From Candidatus Gallimonas caecicola (GTDB taxonomy: Bacteria > Bacillota > Clostridia > Christensenellales > Borkfalkiaceae), in assembly GCA_904394195.1 (NCBI GenBank), contig CAJFNH010000002.1, forward strand, positions 13,867 through 44,317: a stretch of 30,451 bases of DNA, given 5' to 3'. Under the pieces are notes generated by a model. The model searched no databases. It saw nothing but the letters and a program-made list of their open reading frames with translations, and was not told the origin of the DNA. The position numbers were made by a program, and so were the translations under genes. This document shows positions 22,737-30,451 of the stretch, piece by piece. The first letter of the stretch is position 1, and the number at the start of each line of letters is the position of its first letter.

Positions 22737-24869
22737 ATGAAGTATTACGCCCATTCCGTAAAAGAGCGCGGCGAAGAAGCCTGGCAGACCATTTGCGAAC
22801 ATGCAAAAAACACCGCCCGCCTGTGCGCGCAGTTTGCCGCGCGCTGGTGCGACGAAACGTATGCCTGTGACCTCGGCCTGCTCCACGATATCGGAAAGTA
22901 TCAGCCCGATTTTCAAAGGCGCATCCGCGGGGAGAACGTGCAGATCGAACATGCCGTGTGCGGCGCCAAAGAATGTGCCGGATACGGTATGGGGCCTTGG
23001 GCGGCATACTGCATCGCGGGACATCACGCGGGGCTGCCCGACGCCGGAACGCCCGTTGACCGTGCCGACGAGGGCACGCTTCTGGGCAAACTCAAGCGCG
23101 AAACGCAGGACTACGGCGCATACCGGCAGGAGCTGCAGCCCGAGCGCATCGCGCAGCCGCCCATGCGCATCCCGCTGCAGGGGGGCGCCGCCGCGAACAA
23201 GCAGATCGCATTCTGGGTGCGCATGACCTTTTCCGCCTTGACGGACGCCGATTTTCTGGACACGGAGCGCTTTTGCAATGGCGCCCCTCCCCCGCCCGCG
23301 ACCCTTGACGGCTGCCTTGAAAAACTGACCCGCGCAATGAGCGGCCTCCCCGCGGAGAGCGCTGTCTGCTGCGCAAGGAACACCTTGCTCGAACAGGCGC
23401 TCTCCCACTGCGAAGAAGACGCGCATCTGTATCTGATGAATATGCCCACGGGCAGCGGAAAGACGCTTGCAAGCATGCGCTTTGCCCTTGAACAGGCAAA
23501 GCGCCGCGGGCTGGACAGAGTGATCTACGTCATTCCGTACACGAGCATCATCGAACAGAACGCGGCGGTCTTCCGCAGCATCTTCGGCGAAGATGCCGTT
23601 CTGGAACATCACTGCAATTTTGACGGCGATACATTGGAAAACGCCGATACGGCGCAAAAACTTGCGCGGGCAGCCGAAAACTGGGACGCGCCCGTCATCG
23701 TCACCACAAACGTACAGTTCTTCCGCTCCGTTTACGGCAACAAGCCCTCGCAGGTAAGAAAACTGCACAACGTTGCGAACAGCATGCTCGTCTTTGACGA
23801 GGTACACATGTTTCCCTCTGCGTTCTGGAAGCCCTGCCTGGAGGCGGTGAAACTGCTTGTCACGGACTATTCCTGCCGCGCGCTCTTTCTGACGGCGACC
23901 ATGCCCGACTTCCGGACATGGCTGGCGCAGTTCGACTGCGGCGGCATGCGCATATGCGACCTGATCGGCGACACCTCCCCCTTCGGCGCCTTTGAGCGCT
24001 GCTCGGTCGAGGACGCCGGCGCCCTCTCCCTTGCGCAGCTCGTTGCCGCGGCTGCGGCGGCGCAGTCGGCGCTCATCGTGGTCAATACGCGCAGAACGGC
24101 GAAGGCGGTCTATGACAGTCTGCCCGGCGAAAAATACCACCTTTCCACCTATATGACCAGGCGCGACCGTGTACGCACGATCGGGAAGGTCAGAGAGGCG
24201 CTGAAGGAGGGGCGCACGTTCGCGCTCGTCTCCACCTCGCTCATCGAAGCGGGCGTCGATCTGGACTTCTCGCTCGCAATGCGCGAGCGCGCGGGGCTGG
24301 ACAACGTTCTGCAGACGGCGGGCCGCTGCAACCGCGAAGGAAAGCGCAGCCGGCAGGACTGCCGCACCCTGGTGTTCGACTTTGCCGACGAGGCCCTGCA
24401 GACAAAGGACGCGCACATGCGGGTGCGCCGGTATATCTGCCGCGACGTTATGCAGCAGTATGGCACGGGACAGCGCGCCGTCCGCGCCTATTTTGACCGA
24501 TACTTCGATTACTACCGGGAGGAAATGCGCGCCAACGATTTTGCAAACAGCATCACGAAGTACGGATTTGCCTTTGAGAGCTATGCGCGCAGCTTCCGCC
24601 TCATCGACGACGACGGCATCGGGGTCATCGTCGAATACCCCGGCGACGCACAGGAAGAACAGCTCATCGGCATGCTCGCGCAGGGCGGAAGGGCCGTCCG
24701 CCGCCGGCTGCAGCAATACGCCGTATCCCTGAAAAAATACGAATTCGACGCATTGTTTGCACAGGGCGTGCTGACCTGCCGCGACGGCCTGTACTTTCTG
24801 ACAAATTTCCGATATTACGATGCCGATACCGGGATACGCTTCCGGGACGACAGCGAATATATTTTCTGA
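22737..24869 (+). CDS. cas3: Cas3 nuclease-helicase, type I-C
   Basis: Unwinds and degrades target DNA after Cascade binding. The 710 residues begin with the HD nuclease: H22, H50-D51 in LLHDIGKY, and GHH at 95-97. The SF2 helicase follows: Walker A MPTGSGKT (236-243), DEVH (354-357), TAT (386-388), and motif VI QTAGRCNREG (526-535). All key residues are present, so it should be active. The HD-helicase fusion is the usual Cas3 form. GGGGG lies before the ATG. First gene of a seven-gene cas operon; cas5 follows after 12 nt. Confidence 0.97.
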   Translation: MKYYAHSVKERGEEAWQTICEHAKNTARLCAQFAARWCDETYACDLGLLHDIGKYQPDFQRRIRGENVQIEHAVCGAKECAGYGMGPWAAYCIAGHHAGLPDAGTPVDRADEGTLLGKLKRETQDYGAYRQELQPERIAQPPMRIPLQGGAAANKQIAFWVRMTFSALTDADFLDTERFCNGAPPPPATLDGCLEKLTRAMSGLPAESAVCCARNTLLEQALSHCEEDAHLYLMNMPTGSGKTLASMRFALEQAKRRGLDRVIYVIPYTSIIEQNAAVFRSIFGEDAVLEHHCNFDGDTLENADTAQKLARAAENWDAPVIVTTNVQFFRSVYGNKPSQVRKLHNVANSMLVFDEVHMFPSAFWKPCLEAVKLLVTDYSCRALFLTATMPDFRTWLAQFDCGGMRICDLIGDTSPFGAFERCSVEDAGALSLAQLVAAAAAAQSALIVVNTRRTAKAVYDSLPGEKYHLSTYMTRRDRVRTIGKVREALKEGRTFALVSTSLIEAGVDLDFSLAMRERAGLDNVLQTAGRCNREGKRSRQDCRTLVFDFADEALQTKDAHMRVRRYICRDVMQQYGTGQRAVRAYFDRYFDYYREEMRANDFANSITKYGFAFESYARSFRLIDDDGIGVIVEYPGDAQEEQLIGMLAQGGRAVRRRLQQYAVSLKKYEFDALFAQGVLTCRDGLYFLTNFRYYDADTGIRFRDDSEYIF

Positions 24870-24881
24870 AAAGGAGGGAAC

Positions 24882-25553
24882 ATGTTTGGTTTCAGGATCA
24901 GGATCAGGGGAGAGTATGCACTCTTTTCCCGTCCGGAAATGAAGGTGGAGCGCGTCAGTTACGACGTGCCCACGCCGAGCGCGCTGACCGGGCTCATCTC
25001 GTCCGTCTTCTGGCATCCGGGCGTACAGTATATCATCGACAGGATCTATGTGTACCGTCCGCCCGACTTTGTGAATATCCGCCGCAACGAGTTGAGCGAA
25101 AAAGTCTCGCCGCGCACCGTCATGGAGGAAGGCGCCGGTGACGAGGCGCGCGCCGTGTACAGCTCGGAACTGCGCACGCAGCGCGCAAGCCTGCTGCTGA
25201 AAGACGTGGACTACGGCGTGGAGTTCCACTTTGTGCTGACAAAAGATGCCGATGCGGACATGACGGAGGAAAAATGCTACAACATGCTGCTCCGCCGCCT
25301 GCGCAAAGGGCAGTACTTTCGCAAGCCGTGCCTGGGATGCAGGGAATTTCCCGCCGACGTCACGCTTGTGGACGAGCTTCCGCCGAGCGGACTGCAGGGC
25401 GACGTAGACCTCGGCTTCATGCTCTATGACCTTCAGTTCAAAAAGAACAGAGCGGGCGACTACACCGACTGCGCCGAGCCGCGCTTTTACCGCCCCCGCA
25501 TGGTGGACGGCGTGATCGACGTCAGGGCGTACGCAAAGGAGCTGGTATGCTGA
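24882..25553 (+). CDS. cas5c: Cas5c, pre-crRNA endonuclease and Cascade subunit
   Basis: In type I-C, Cas5c (Cas5d) cuts the repeat RNA, replacing Cas6, and stays bound to the 5' handle. The 223 residues carry the RAMP-type opening FRIRIRGEYALFSRPEMKVE and the family signature SYDVPTPSALTGLISSVFWHP (about 26-46). QRASLLLKDVDY (about 100-111) is also typical. No cas6 is present in the window, which fits this role. I have not assigned individual catalytic residues. AAGGAGGGAAC precedes the ATG. Its end overlaps cas8c by 7 nt. Confidence 0.95.
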   Translation: MFGFRIRIRGEYALFSRPEMKVERVSYDVPTPSALTGLISSVFWHPGVQYIIDRIYVYRPPDFVNIRRNELSEKVSPRTVMEEGAGDEARAVYSSELRTQRASLLLKDVDYGVEFHFVLTKDADADMTEEKCYNMLLRRLRKGQYFRKPCLGCREFPADVTLVDELPPSGLQGDVDLGFMLYDLQFKKNRAGDYTDCAEPRFYRPRMVDGVIDVRAYAKELVC

Positions 25554-27325
25554 AAGCGCTATGCAAATATTACGACTGCCTGCGCGAACGCGGGGACAGC
25601 GACCTTGTTCCGGACGGCTACAGCAACGTCCCCGTCAACTTCAACCTTGTGCTCCGTGCCGACGGGACCATCCGGGAGATCCTGCCCTATACGCAGGAAC
25701 GCGCCGCGGGCAAGACCACCGGGACCGTTTCGCGCACGGAGCGCTTCCCCTTCCGCAATTCCGTGAGCGGGATCGCCGCGGAGACCATCGATCACAGGGA
25801 AAAGTATCTGTTCGGGCTGGAATGGGACAAGGCGGCGCAGTGCCTGGCCGCCGGAAAGAGCTCCCTGCTCGCCTTTGAAAAGTGCAGGCAGGTCAATCTG
25901 GAATTTCTGGACGCCGTTCACACGCCGCTCGCCGAAGCATACAAAGCGTTCCTGCGCAACTGGCAGCCGCAGCAACAGACAAAAAATGCCGCGCTCTGCG
26001 ACATGGGCAAGGAGTATGCGGGGGCAAAGTTCGTCATCACGCTGGAGGGACAGGAGACCGCCCCGCTGAACAGGCAGAAGGAAGTAACGACAAGATGGGA
26101 GGAAGTGCGCTCGGCAGCTCCCGCCGGGGAGGGGCCGCGCGGACAGTGCGGCATCTGCGGAGGATCTCTGCCCATCGCGCGCACACATGACCCCATCCGG
26201 GGGATCTATAACGGGCTGTCTACGGGCACAAGCCTCGTGTGTTTCAACAATACGGCGTTCGAATCATACACGAAAAAACAGTCCTATAACAGCAGCATCT
26301 GCGTGGCGTGCATGAAGAAGTACACAGCGGCGCTGAATTATCTTGCCGCATCGCAGTTGCACAGTCAGGTGCTCGGCGACATCACGCTGCTCTTCTGGGC
26401 AAATACGCGGCAGGACGAGGCCCCCTATCTGAACACATTCCTGTACGGCGCGTTCCCCACGCCCGAACTGGACGACGATGCGCTCAAGGCCGTATTCGAA
26501 AAGGCGGCGCAGGGACTGACGGCACAGACGGACGGGCTCGACCTTTCGACAGAATTTTACATCCTGGGCGTAAAGCCCAATTCCAGCCGGCTCTCCGTCA
26601 AGCTGTTCGAGCGCAGCTCCTTCGGCAAGATCGTGCGCAATCTCGCAAAACACTGCAGCGACATGCGCTTTTCCGCCGACAGCCGTCCGCTCTCTTTGAA
26701 AGAGATCGACCGGGCGCTTCTTTCGCCGAACGTAAAGGAAAACGGCGACCCCGCCCTGCAGGCAAAGCTGCTGCTTGCCGTCATCCGCGGCGCGCCCTAT
26801 CCGCAGACCATGCTCAACGAGCTGGTAAGAAGATGTAAAACGGATCACGACCGGACAGACAAGAAAAATCCGGGAAAAAACTTCTATTCCGTCAGTACGA
26901 CGCGCGCAAGGATCCTGCGCGGCTGTCTGCGAAGAAAAAATTATTTTCAGGAGGATGAATATACCATGTTGCAGGAAAACAGCACCGACACCGCATACAC
27001 CCTCGGCAGATTGTTTGCGGTGCTTGAAAAGACCCAGACGGAGGCGCTCGGAAACGTCAATGCGACGATCAAGGACAAGTTCTTTTCCTCCGCCTGCACC
27101 ACGCCCGGTCTGGTCTTCCCCCGTCTGCTCAAACTTGCCCAGCCCCACCTTGCCAAGCTCAAGGAGGGAAGCCGCATCCATAAGGAGAAGCTCATTCAGG
27201 AGCTGCTCGGAAAAATGGAGGGCGCCTTCCCGAAAACGCTCGGCATGGAACAGCAAGGCATGTTCATTCTGGGTTACTATCAGCAGAAACAAAAACTTTA
27301 CGAAAAAACAGAGAAAGGAGAATAA
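25547..27325 (+). CDS. cas8c: Cas8c (Csd1), large subunit of type I-C Cascade
   Basis: The large subunit recognises the PAM and positions target DNA. The 592 residues match Csd1 in length and in the opening LKALCKYYDCL. A zinc-binding CGIC (C201, C204) pairs with CVAC (C252, C255). The C-terminal part from residue 474 is a helical domain equivalent to the small subunit; an internal ATG with a strong ribosome binding site lets it also be made alone (separate entry). AAAGGAG precedes the start codon, which overlaps the cas5c stop. cas7c begins 3 nt after the stop. Confidence 0.95.
   Translation: MLKALCKYYDCLRERGDSDLVPDGYSNVPVNFNLVLRADGTIREILPYTQERAAGKTTGTVSRTERFPFRNSVSGIAAETIDHREKYLFGLEWDKAAQCLAAGKSSLLAFEKCRQVNLEFLDAVHTPLAEAYKAFLRNWQPQQQTKNAALCDMGKEYAGAKFVITLEGQETAPLNRQKEVTTRWEEVRSAAPAGEGPRGQCGICGGSLPIARTHDPIRGIYNGLSTGTSLVCFNNTAFESYTKKQSYNSSICVACMKKYTAALNYLAASQLHSQVLGDITLLFWANTRQDEAPYLNTFLYGAFPTPELDDDALKAVFEKAAQGLTAQTDGLDLSTEFYILGVKPNSSRLSVKLFERSSFGKIVRNLAKHCSDMRFSADSRPLSLKEIDRALLSPNVKENGDPALQAKLLLAVIRGAPYPQTMLNELVRRCKTDHDRTDKKNPGKNFYSVSTTRARILRGCLRRKNYFQEDEYTMLQENSTDTAYTLGRLFAVLEKTQTEALGNVNATIKDKFFSSACTTPGLVFPRLLKLAQPHLAKLKEGSRIHKEKLIQELLGKMEGAFPKTLGMEQQGMFILGYYQQKQKLYEKTEKGE
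26949..26954 (+). promoter_or_regulatory. Internal ribosome binding site for Cas11c
   Basis: A perfect AGGAGG inside cas8c, 11 nt before an in-frame ATG at 26966. An out-of-frame ATG touches it at 26955. Confidence 0.75.
26966..27325 (+). CDS. cas11c: Cas11c, small Cascade subunit from an internal start in cas8c
   Basis: In-frame translation from the ATG at 26966 gives 119 residues (MLQENSTDTAYTLGRLFAVL onward), identical to Cas8c residues 474-592. The segment is helical and basic, as expected for the small subunit that lines the crRNA-DNA groove. Published work on type I-C showed that Cas11c is made from such an internal site and is needed for the complex. The AGGAGG and the length near 120 residues agree well. 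Production here is inferred, not shown. Confidence 0.75.
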   Translation: MLQENSTDTAYTLGRLFAVLEKTQTEALGNVNATIKDKFFSSACTTPGLVFPRLLKLAQPHLAKLKEGSRIHKEKLIQELLGKMEGAFPKTLGMEQQGMFILGYYQQKQKLYEKTEKGE

Positions 27326-27328
27326 ACC

Positions 27329-28189
27329 ATGGAACCCATCAACAACAGGTATGAATTTGTCATGCTCTTCGACTGCGAGAACGGCAATCCCAACGGCGAT
27401 CCCGACGCCGGCAATATGCCGCGCGTGGACGCCGAAACGAGCACCGGCATCGTGACGGACGTGTGCCTCAAACGCAAGATCCGCAATTATGTGGAGCTGG
27501 CGCACGGGGGCGAGGAGGGCTTCAACATCCTCATCAAGACGGACAAATCGCTGAACACGAAGTTCAAAGAGGCATACGCGGCATGCGGGCTCAAGACCGG
27601 CGAGAAGGGCAAGAACGCCTCGTACGCCGCAAGAGCGCACGACTACATGTGCGCGAATTATTACGACGTGCGCACCTTCGGCGCAGTCATGAGTACGGGC
27701 GACGACCCGTGCGGCATCGTGCGCGGCCCCGTTCAGATCAACTTCGCAAAGAGCGTCGATCCCGTTCTGCCCCAGGAGATCACCATTACGCGGCAGGCTG
27801 TCACGACCGACACGGATCAGGAAAAGAAAGAAACGGAGATGGGAAAGAAAAACTTCATCCCCTACGGGCTCTACCGCGCCGAAGGCTACGTCTCCGCCAT
27901 GCTGGCGCGCAAGACGGGTTTTTCCGAACGCGACCTGGACATTCTCTGGGAGGCCATCGCCAACATGTTCGAGCATGACCACAGCGCCGCCCGCGGCAAA
28001 CTGTGCATGCGCAAACTCATCGTATTCCGCCACGACTCTCCCCTCGGAAACGCGCCTTCCCATGTATTGTTCGATAAAGTCAGCGTGACCCGCAAGGCAG
28101 ACGTCGGCGTCGCCCGCAGCTATTCCGATTACACCGTCGTCATTGACCGGGAAATGCCCGCGGGGGTACAGCTGCTTGAAAAGCTCTGA
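27329..28189 (+). CDS. cas7c: Cas7c (Csd2), backbone subunit of type I-C Cascade
   Basis: Several copies of Cas7c coat the crRNA spacer. The 286 residues carry the Csd2 signature FVMLFDCENGNPNGDPDAGN (about 10-29) and PRVD, then TDVCLKRKIRNYV. Further family features are DVRTFGAVMSTG and GPVQINFAKSVDPV. The length is normal. AAAGGAG lies before the ATG, 3 nt after cas8c. The start of cas4 overlaps its end. Identity is secure. Confidence 0.97.
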   Translation: MEPINNRYEFVMLFDCENGNPNGDPDAGNMPRVDAETSTGIVTDVCLKRKIRNYVELAHGGEEGFNILIKTDKSLNTKFKEAYAACGLKTGEKGKNASYAARAHDYMCANYYDVRTFGAVMSTGDDPCGIVRGPVQINFAKSVDPVLPQEITITRQAVTTDTDQEKKETEMGKKNFIPYGLYRAEGYVSAMLARKTGFSERDLDILWEAIANMFEHDHSAARGKLCMRKLIVFRHDSPLGNAPSHVLFDKVSVTRKADVGVARSYSDYTVVIDREMPAGVQLLEKL

Positions 28190-28799
28190 TACGGCGATCT
28201 CTTTGCGCCAGATCCAGCACTATGCCTATTGCCCGCACCGCTGGGGGCTCATCCATATCGGCTGTGACTGGAGCGAAAACGCATTCGTCAACAGAGCAAC
28301 GCTGCTGCACGCCCGCGCAGACAGCAAGACAAGCAGTATGCTCCGCGGAAAATACACCGAGCATGCCGTACAAGTCTATCATGACGGGCTGGAACTGTAC
28401 GGCGTTCTCGACTGTCTGCAACTCACCCCGGACGAGAACGGGTGCTATCTTGAAAAATACGGCAAACGCTTCCGGCTCACCGTTGTGGAATACAAGCCCA
28501 AGCTTCCCAAACGCAGCGAAGCATCGCTTGCCGACCGGCTCCAGCTCCTCGCGCAAAAGCTGTGTACCGACTTTGTGTTCCGGACAGACTGCGAGGCATG
28601 TATGTATTACGCCGATGTCCGCAGACGCGTCCCTGTCGTCTTTTGTGAAGAAGACATGCGCACACTGGAGCGCATCATCGGCGACATCCGCCGCTGTACG
28701 AGCGAGGCGTTCATCCCGCCCGTGCAAAAGTCGCAATACTGCAGCGGCTGTTCGATGAAAGATATCTGTTTGCCAAAGGCAGGTAAAACGTATGCGTAA
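28176..28799 (+). CDS. cas4: Cas4 exonuclease, spacer acquisition
   Basis: Cas4 trims prespacers and selects the PAM together with Cas1 and Cas2. I place the start at the TTG at 28176 (207 residues), preceded by GGGGG and overlapping cas7c by 14 nt; a TTG at 28143 would add 11 residues and no ATG is available. With this numbering the iron-sulfur Cys set is C19, C189, C192 and C198. The RecB-type nuclease residues are H45, D79, and E105-x-K107 in VVEYKPK. ISLRQIQHYAYCPHRWGLIH is the typical type I-C opening. The stop overlaps cas1 by 8 nt. Confidence 0.93.
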   Translation: MKSSDTAISLRQIQHYAYCPHRWGLIHIGCDWSENAFVNRATLLHARADSKTSSMLRGKYTEHAVQVYHDGLELYGVLDCLQLTPDENGCYLEKYGKRFRLTVVEYKPKLPKRSEASLADRLQLLAQKLCTDFVFRTDCEACMYYADVRRRVPVVFCEEDMRTLERIIGDIRRCTSEAFIPPVQKSQYCSGCSMKDICLPKAGKTYA

Positions 28800-29820
28800 A
28801 ATGCTGAACACCCTGTACGTCACCCGGGAAGAAGGATATCTCTCGCTGGACGGAGAAAATATTGTTCTGACGGAGAACGGAAAGGAACTTGTACGCATCC
28901 CTTTCACCAATCTTGAAAGCATTTTCTGTTTCAATTATCCGGGTTGTAGCCCCGCGCTGATGGGAAAGTGTGCAAAAGAAAATATCGGGCTGTGTTTTAT
29001 TTCACCCGCAGGCCGATTTCTTGCCAGGGTCACGGGCGAAACCAAGGGCAACGTCTTCGTGCGAAAGCGACAGCTTGAATTGTTCTCCGACAGTGCCGTC
29101 CGCCTCTCGTTCATCCGCTCGCTGATCGGCGCCAAAATCAGAAACACGCGCAATCTTTTGCTGCGCAGCCGCAGGGATTACCCTTCATTGGATGAAAGCG
29201 GCGATCTGACGCACTGCCTGGATCTTCTTTCCGACAATCAGAAAAAAATCGCCACAGCCTCCGATCCCGACGTTTTGCGGGGATTGGAAGGAGAAAGCGC
29301 AAAAGCGTACTTTTACATCTTCGACCGTCTGTTTGTACAGCAACAAGCGGATTTTCACATGTCCGGACGATCGAAACGCCCACCCCTTGACAGAGTAAAC
29401 GCTATGCTGTCCTTCCTATACACCATCTGCACAAACGATATTGCTTCGGCGCTGGAATGTGTAGGCCTCGATCCCTATATCGGCGTCTTTCATACGCTGC
29501 GCCCGGGACGCGTTTCCCTCGCCTGCGATCTGATGGAGGAATTTCGCGCGGTGATCGAACGCATGGTGATCAGTGCCGTCAATCTGAAAGTCATCCGTAA
29601 GGAAGATTTTGACGTACAGGTCAGCGGTGCCGTACTGCTCAACGATGAGGGCAGAAAAAAAGTCCTGTCTCTTTGGCAGAACAAAAAAAGGGAAGTCGTC
29701 GTGCATCCGTACCTGAAAGAAAAGGTAGAGCTGGGGCTGTTCCCCTACATCCAGGCAAATCTTCTGTCAAAATTTGTGCGCGGGGAAATCGCTGAATATC
29801 CGAATTTACAGGTAAACTAA
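28792..29820 (+). CDS. cas1: Cas1 integrase, type I-C
   Basis: Cas1 catalyses insertion of new spacers at the leader-proximal repeat, with Cas2. The 342 residues open with MRKMLNTLYVTREEGYLSLD, the typical I-C start. The metal-binding residues are E166 in GLEGESAKAYF, H234 in GVFHTLRPGR, and D246 with E249 in SLACDLMEEFR. All are intact. Its start lies inside the cas4 end; cas2 follows 1 nt after the stop. Confidence 0.97.
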   Translation: MRKMLNTLYVTREEGYLSLDGENIVLTENGKELVRIPFTNLESIFCFNYPGCSPALMGKCAKENIGLCFISPAGRFLARVTGETKGNVFVRKRQLELFSDSAVRLSFIRSLIGAKIRNTRNLLLRSRRDYPSLDESGDLTHCLDLLSDNQKKIATASDPDVLRGLEGESAKAYFYIFDRLFVQQQADFHMSGRSKRPPLDRVNAMLSFLYTICTNDIASALECVGLDPYIGVFHTLRPGRVSLACDLMEEFRAVIERMVISAVNLKVIRKEDFDVQVSGAVLLNDEGRKKVLSLWQNKKREVVVHPYLKEKVELGLFPYIQANLLSKFVRGEIAEYPNLQVN

Positions 29821-29821
29821 A

Positions 29822-30112
29822 ATGTTTGTCGTGATCACCTATGACGTCAATGTGGAATCGGAAGGCGGCAAACAGCGTCTGCGCAGAGTCGCAAAAGCGT
29901 GCGTCGATTATGGTCAGCGCGTACAAAACTCCGTCTTTGAAGTAAATCTTGATTACGGAAAATTTATCTTACTCAAAGACAGACTGCTGCGCCTGATCGA
30001 CCGCGAAAAGGACAACTTGCGCTTTTACTATCTCGGAAATCATTGGAAAGACAAGATCGAGCAGTTCGGCGTCTCACAAAAATATGACAGCGAAGGACTG
30101 TTACTGTTTTAA
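29822..30112 (+). CDS. cas2: Cas2, spacer integration complex
   Basis: Cas2 bridges two Cas1 dimers in the integration complex. The 96 residues begin with the ferredoxin-like strand FVVITYDVN, whose D8 is the conserved acidic residue. RLRRVAKACVDYGQRVQNSVFE is the family's central motif. The C-terminal YDSEGLLLF is typical. Last gene of the cas operon; a hairpin begins one base after its stop. Confidence 0.97.
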   Translation: MFVVITYDVNVESEGGKQRLRRVAKACVDYGQRVQNSVFEVNLDYGKFILLKDRLLRLIDREKDNLRFYYLGNHWKDKIEQFGVSQKYDSEGLLLF

Positions 30113-30247
30113 CGCGAACGTTCGGTGATGCCGGATTAAACCGACGTTCGCGCAGTATAAGTTAGATTTTTTGTCAGATTTTTTAATAAAATCTGACGTC
30201 CGCCCCGTATTTTGCGATACGACTCTATCATTTACACAGGATATAGA
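30113..30247 (+). promoter_or_regulatory. CRISPR leader
   Basis: The 135 nt between cas2 and the first repeat. It holds an imperfect hairpin (30113-30125 with 30141-30152), two tandem 12-mers GTYAGATTTTTT (30161-30172 and 30173-30184), a perfect 10-bp hairpin (30173-30182 with 30188-30197) and a 9-bp inverted repeat that reaches into the first repeat (30220-30228 with 30243-30251). I did not find a consensus promoter in it. Confidence 0.8.
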
Positions 30248-30451
30248 GTCGCGCCCCCTACGGGGTGCGCGAATTGAAACTTATTCAGCAGGTTTCAAAG
30301 CTGGACTACGACGAGTCGCGCCCCCTACGGGGTGCGCGAATTGAAACCAATTTGAGGGGGAAGCGTATCGAAAGGGGGTGAGTCGCGCCCCCTACGGGGT
30401 GCGCGAATTGAAACTTTAAGAACAAAGTTAAATGATCAGGCCGAAGAGTCG
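30248..30451 (+). CRISPR. Type I-C CRISPR array, leader-proximal end (continues off the window)
   Basis: Three identical 33-nt repeats at 30248-30280, 30315-30347 and 30382-30414, beginning GTCGCGCCCCC and ending GCGCGAATTGAAAC, the canonical type I-C 3' end. The last bases (30448-30451) start a fourth. Spacers are 34, 34 and 33 nt (30281-30314, 30348-30381, 30415-30447). The repeat folds as a hairpin: TCGCGCCCCC pairs with GGGG-T-GCGCGA with a bulged T and loop TAC. Every repeat copy is preceded by GA, so the repeat could also be counted as 35 nt. The array lies directly behind cas2 in the same direction. Confidence 0.98.

Noticed and set aside
22710..25229. An 839-codon minus-strand frame opposite cas3 and cas5c.
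   Set aside because: It is a shadow of two confidently identified cas genes and has no recognisable domain.
26264..28063. A 599-codon minus-strand frame opposite cas8c and cas7c.
   Set aside because: It spans two real genes in antisense and lacks domain features; it is a GC-rich shadow.

Overview
The window looks like a chromosomal piece of a GC-rich, endospore-forming member of the Clostridia (Bacillota). The evidence is the sporulation genes yqfC, yqfD, ywmB and a spoIIQ-like gene, the conserved phoH-ybeY-era-recO block, consensus sigma-A promoters (TTGACx-N17-TATAAT type), strong AGGAGG-type ribosome binding sites, and a large cysteine-motif surface lipoprotein of the kind common in gut Firmicutes. 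A gut Christensenellales-like lineage would fit, but that is a guess; no rRNA or other marker is present.

Layout. 1-5784 (minus): the N-terminal 1,928 codons of a giant, modular, secreted lipoprotein that runs off the left edge. 6118-9132 (minus): nadA-nadB-nadC, de novo NAD synthesis from aspartate, with overlapping genes, their own promoter inside the gap after recO and a strong terminator. 9198-15013 (minus): the housekeeping/sporulation cluster yqfC-yqfD-phoH-(PgpH-like HD)-ybeY-era-yqzL-recO, in the Bacillus subtilis order but without dgkA and cdd. 15155-15967 (plus): an AT-rich CoiA-like nuclease gene with its own promoter, closed by a bidirectional terminator. 16029-18415 (minus): type I asparaginase, an unrecognised two-part protein, and a nucleotidyltransferase. 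18491-21864 (minus): a Wzz-like polysaccharide co-polymerase, an unknown membrane protein, a SpoIIQ-like M23 peptidase with a sigma-F-like promoter, and YwmB. 22081-22527 (plus): an unknown cytosolic protein.

22619-30451 (plus): a complete type I-C CRISPR-Cas locus: promoter, a palindrome in the 5' leader of the mRNA, cas3-cas5c-cas8c-cas7c-cas4-cas1-cas2, a structured leader, and the start of an array (three complete 33-nt repeats, three spacers, and the first bases of a fourth repeat at the right edge). The genes are tightly packed or overlapping. Cas5c is expected to process pre-crRNA (no cas6 is present); Cas5c, Cas7c, Cas8c and an internally translated Cas11c would form Cascade; Cas3 degrades targets; Cas1, Cas2 and Cas4 acquire spacers.

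I do not see a wholly new defence system. The points most worth checking are the internal Cas11c start, the inverted repeat across the leader-repeat junction together with the invariant GA before each repeat, the palindrome ahead of cas3, the AT-rich CoiA-like nuclease, the protein at 17022-17627 with possible PriA-like and degenerate phosphatase-like halves, and the sporulation-type promoters.
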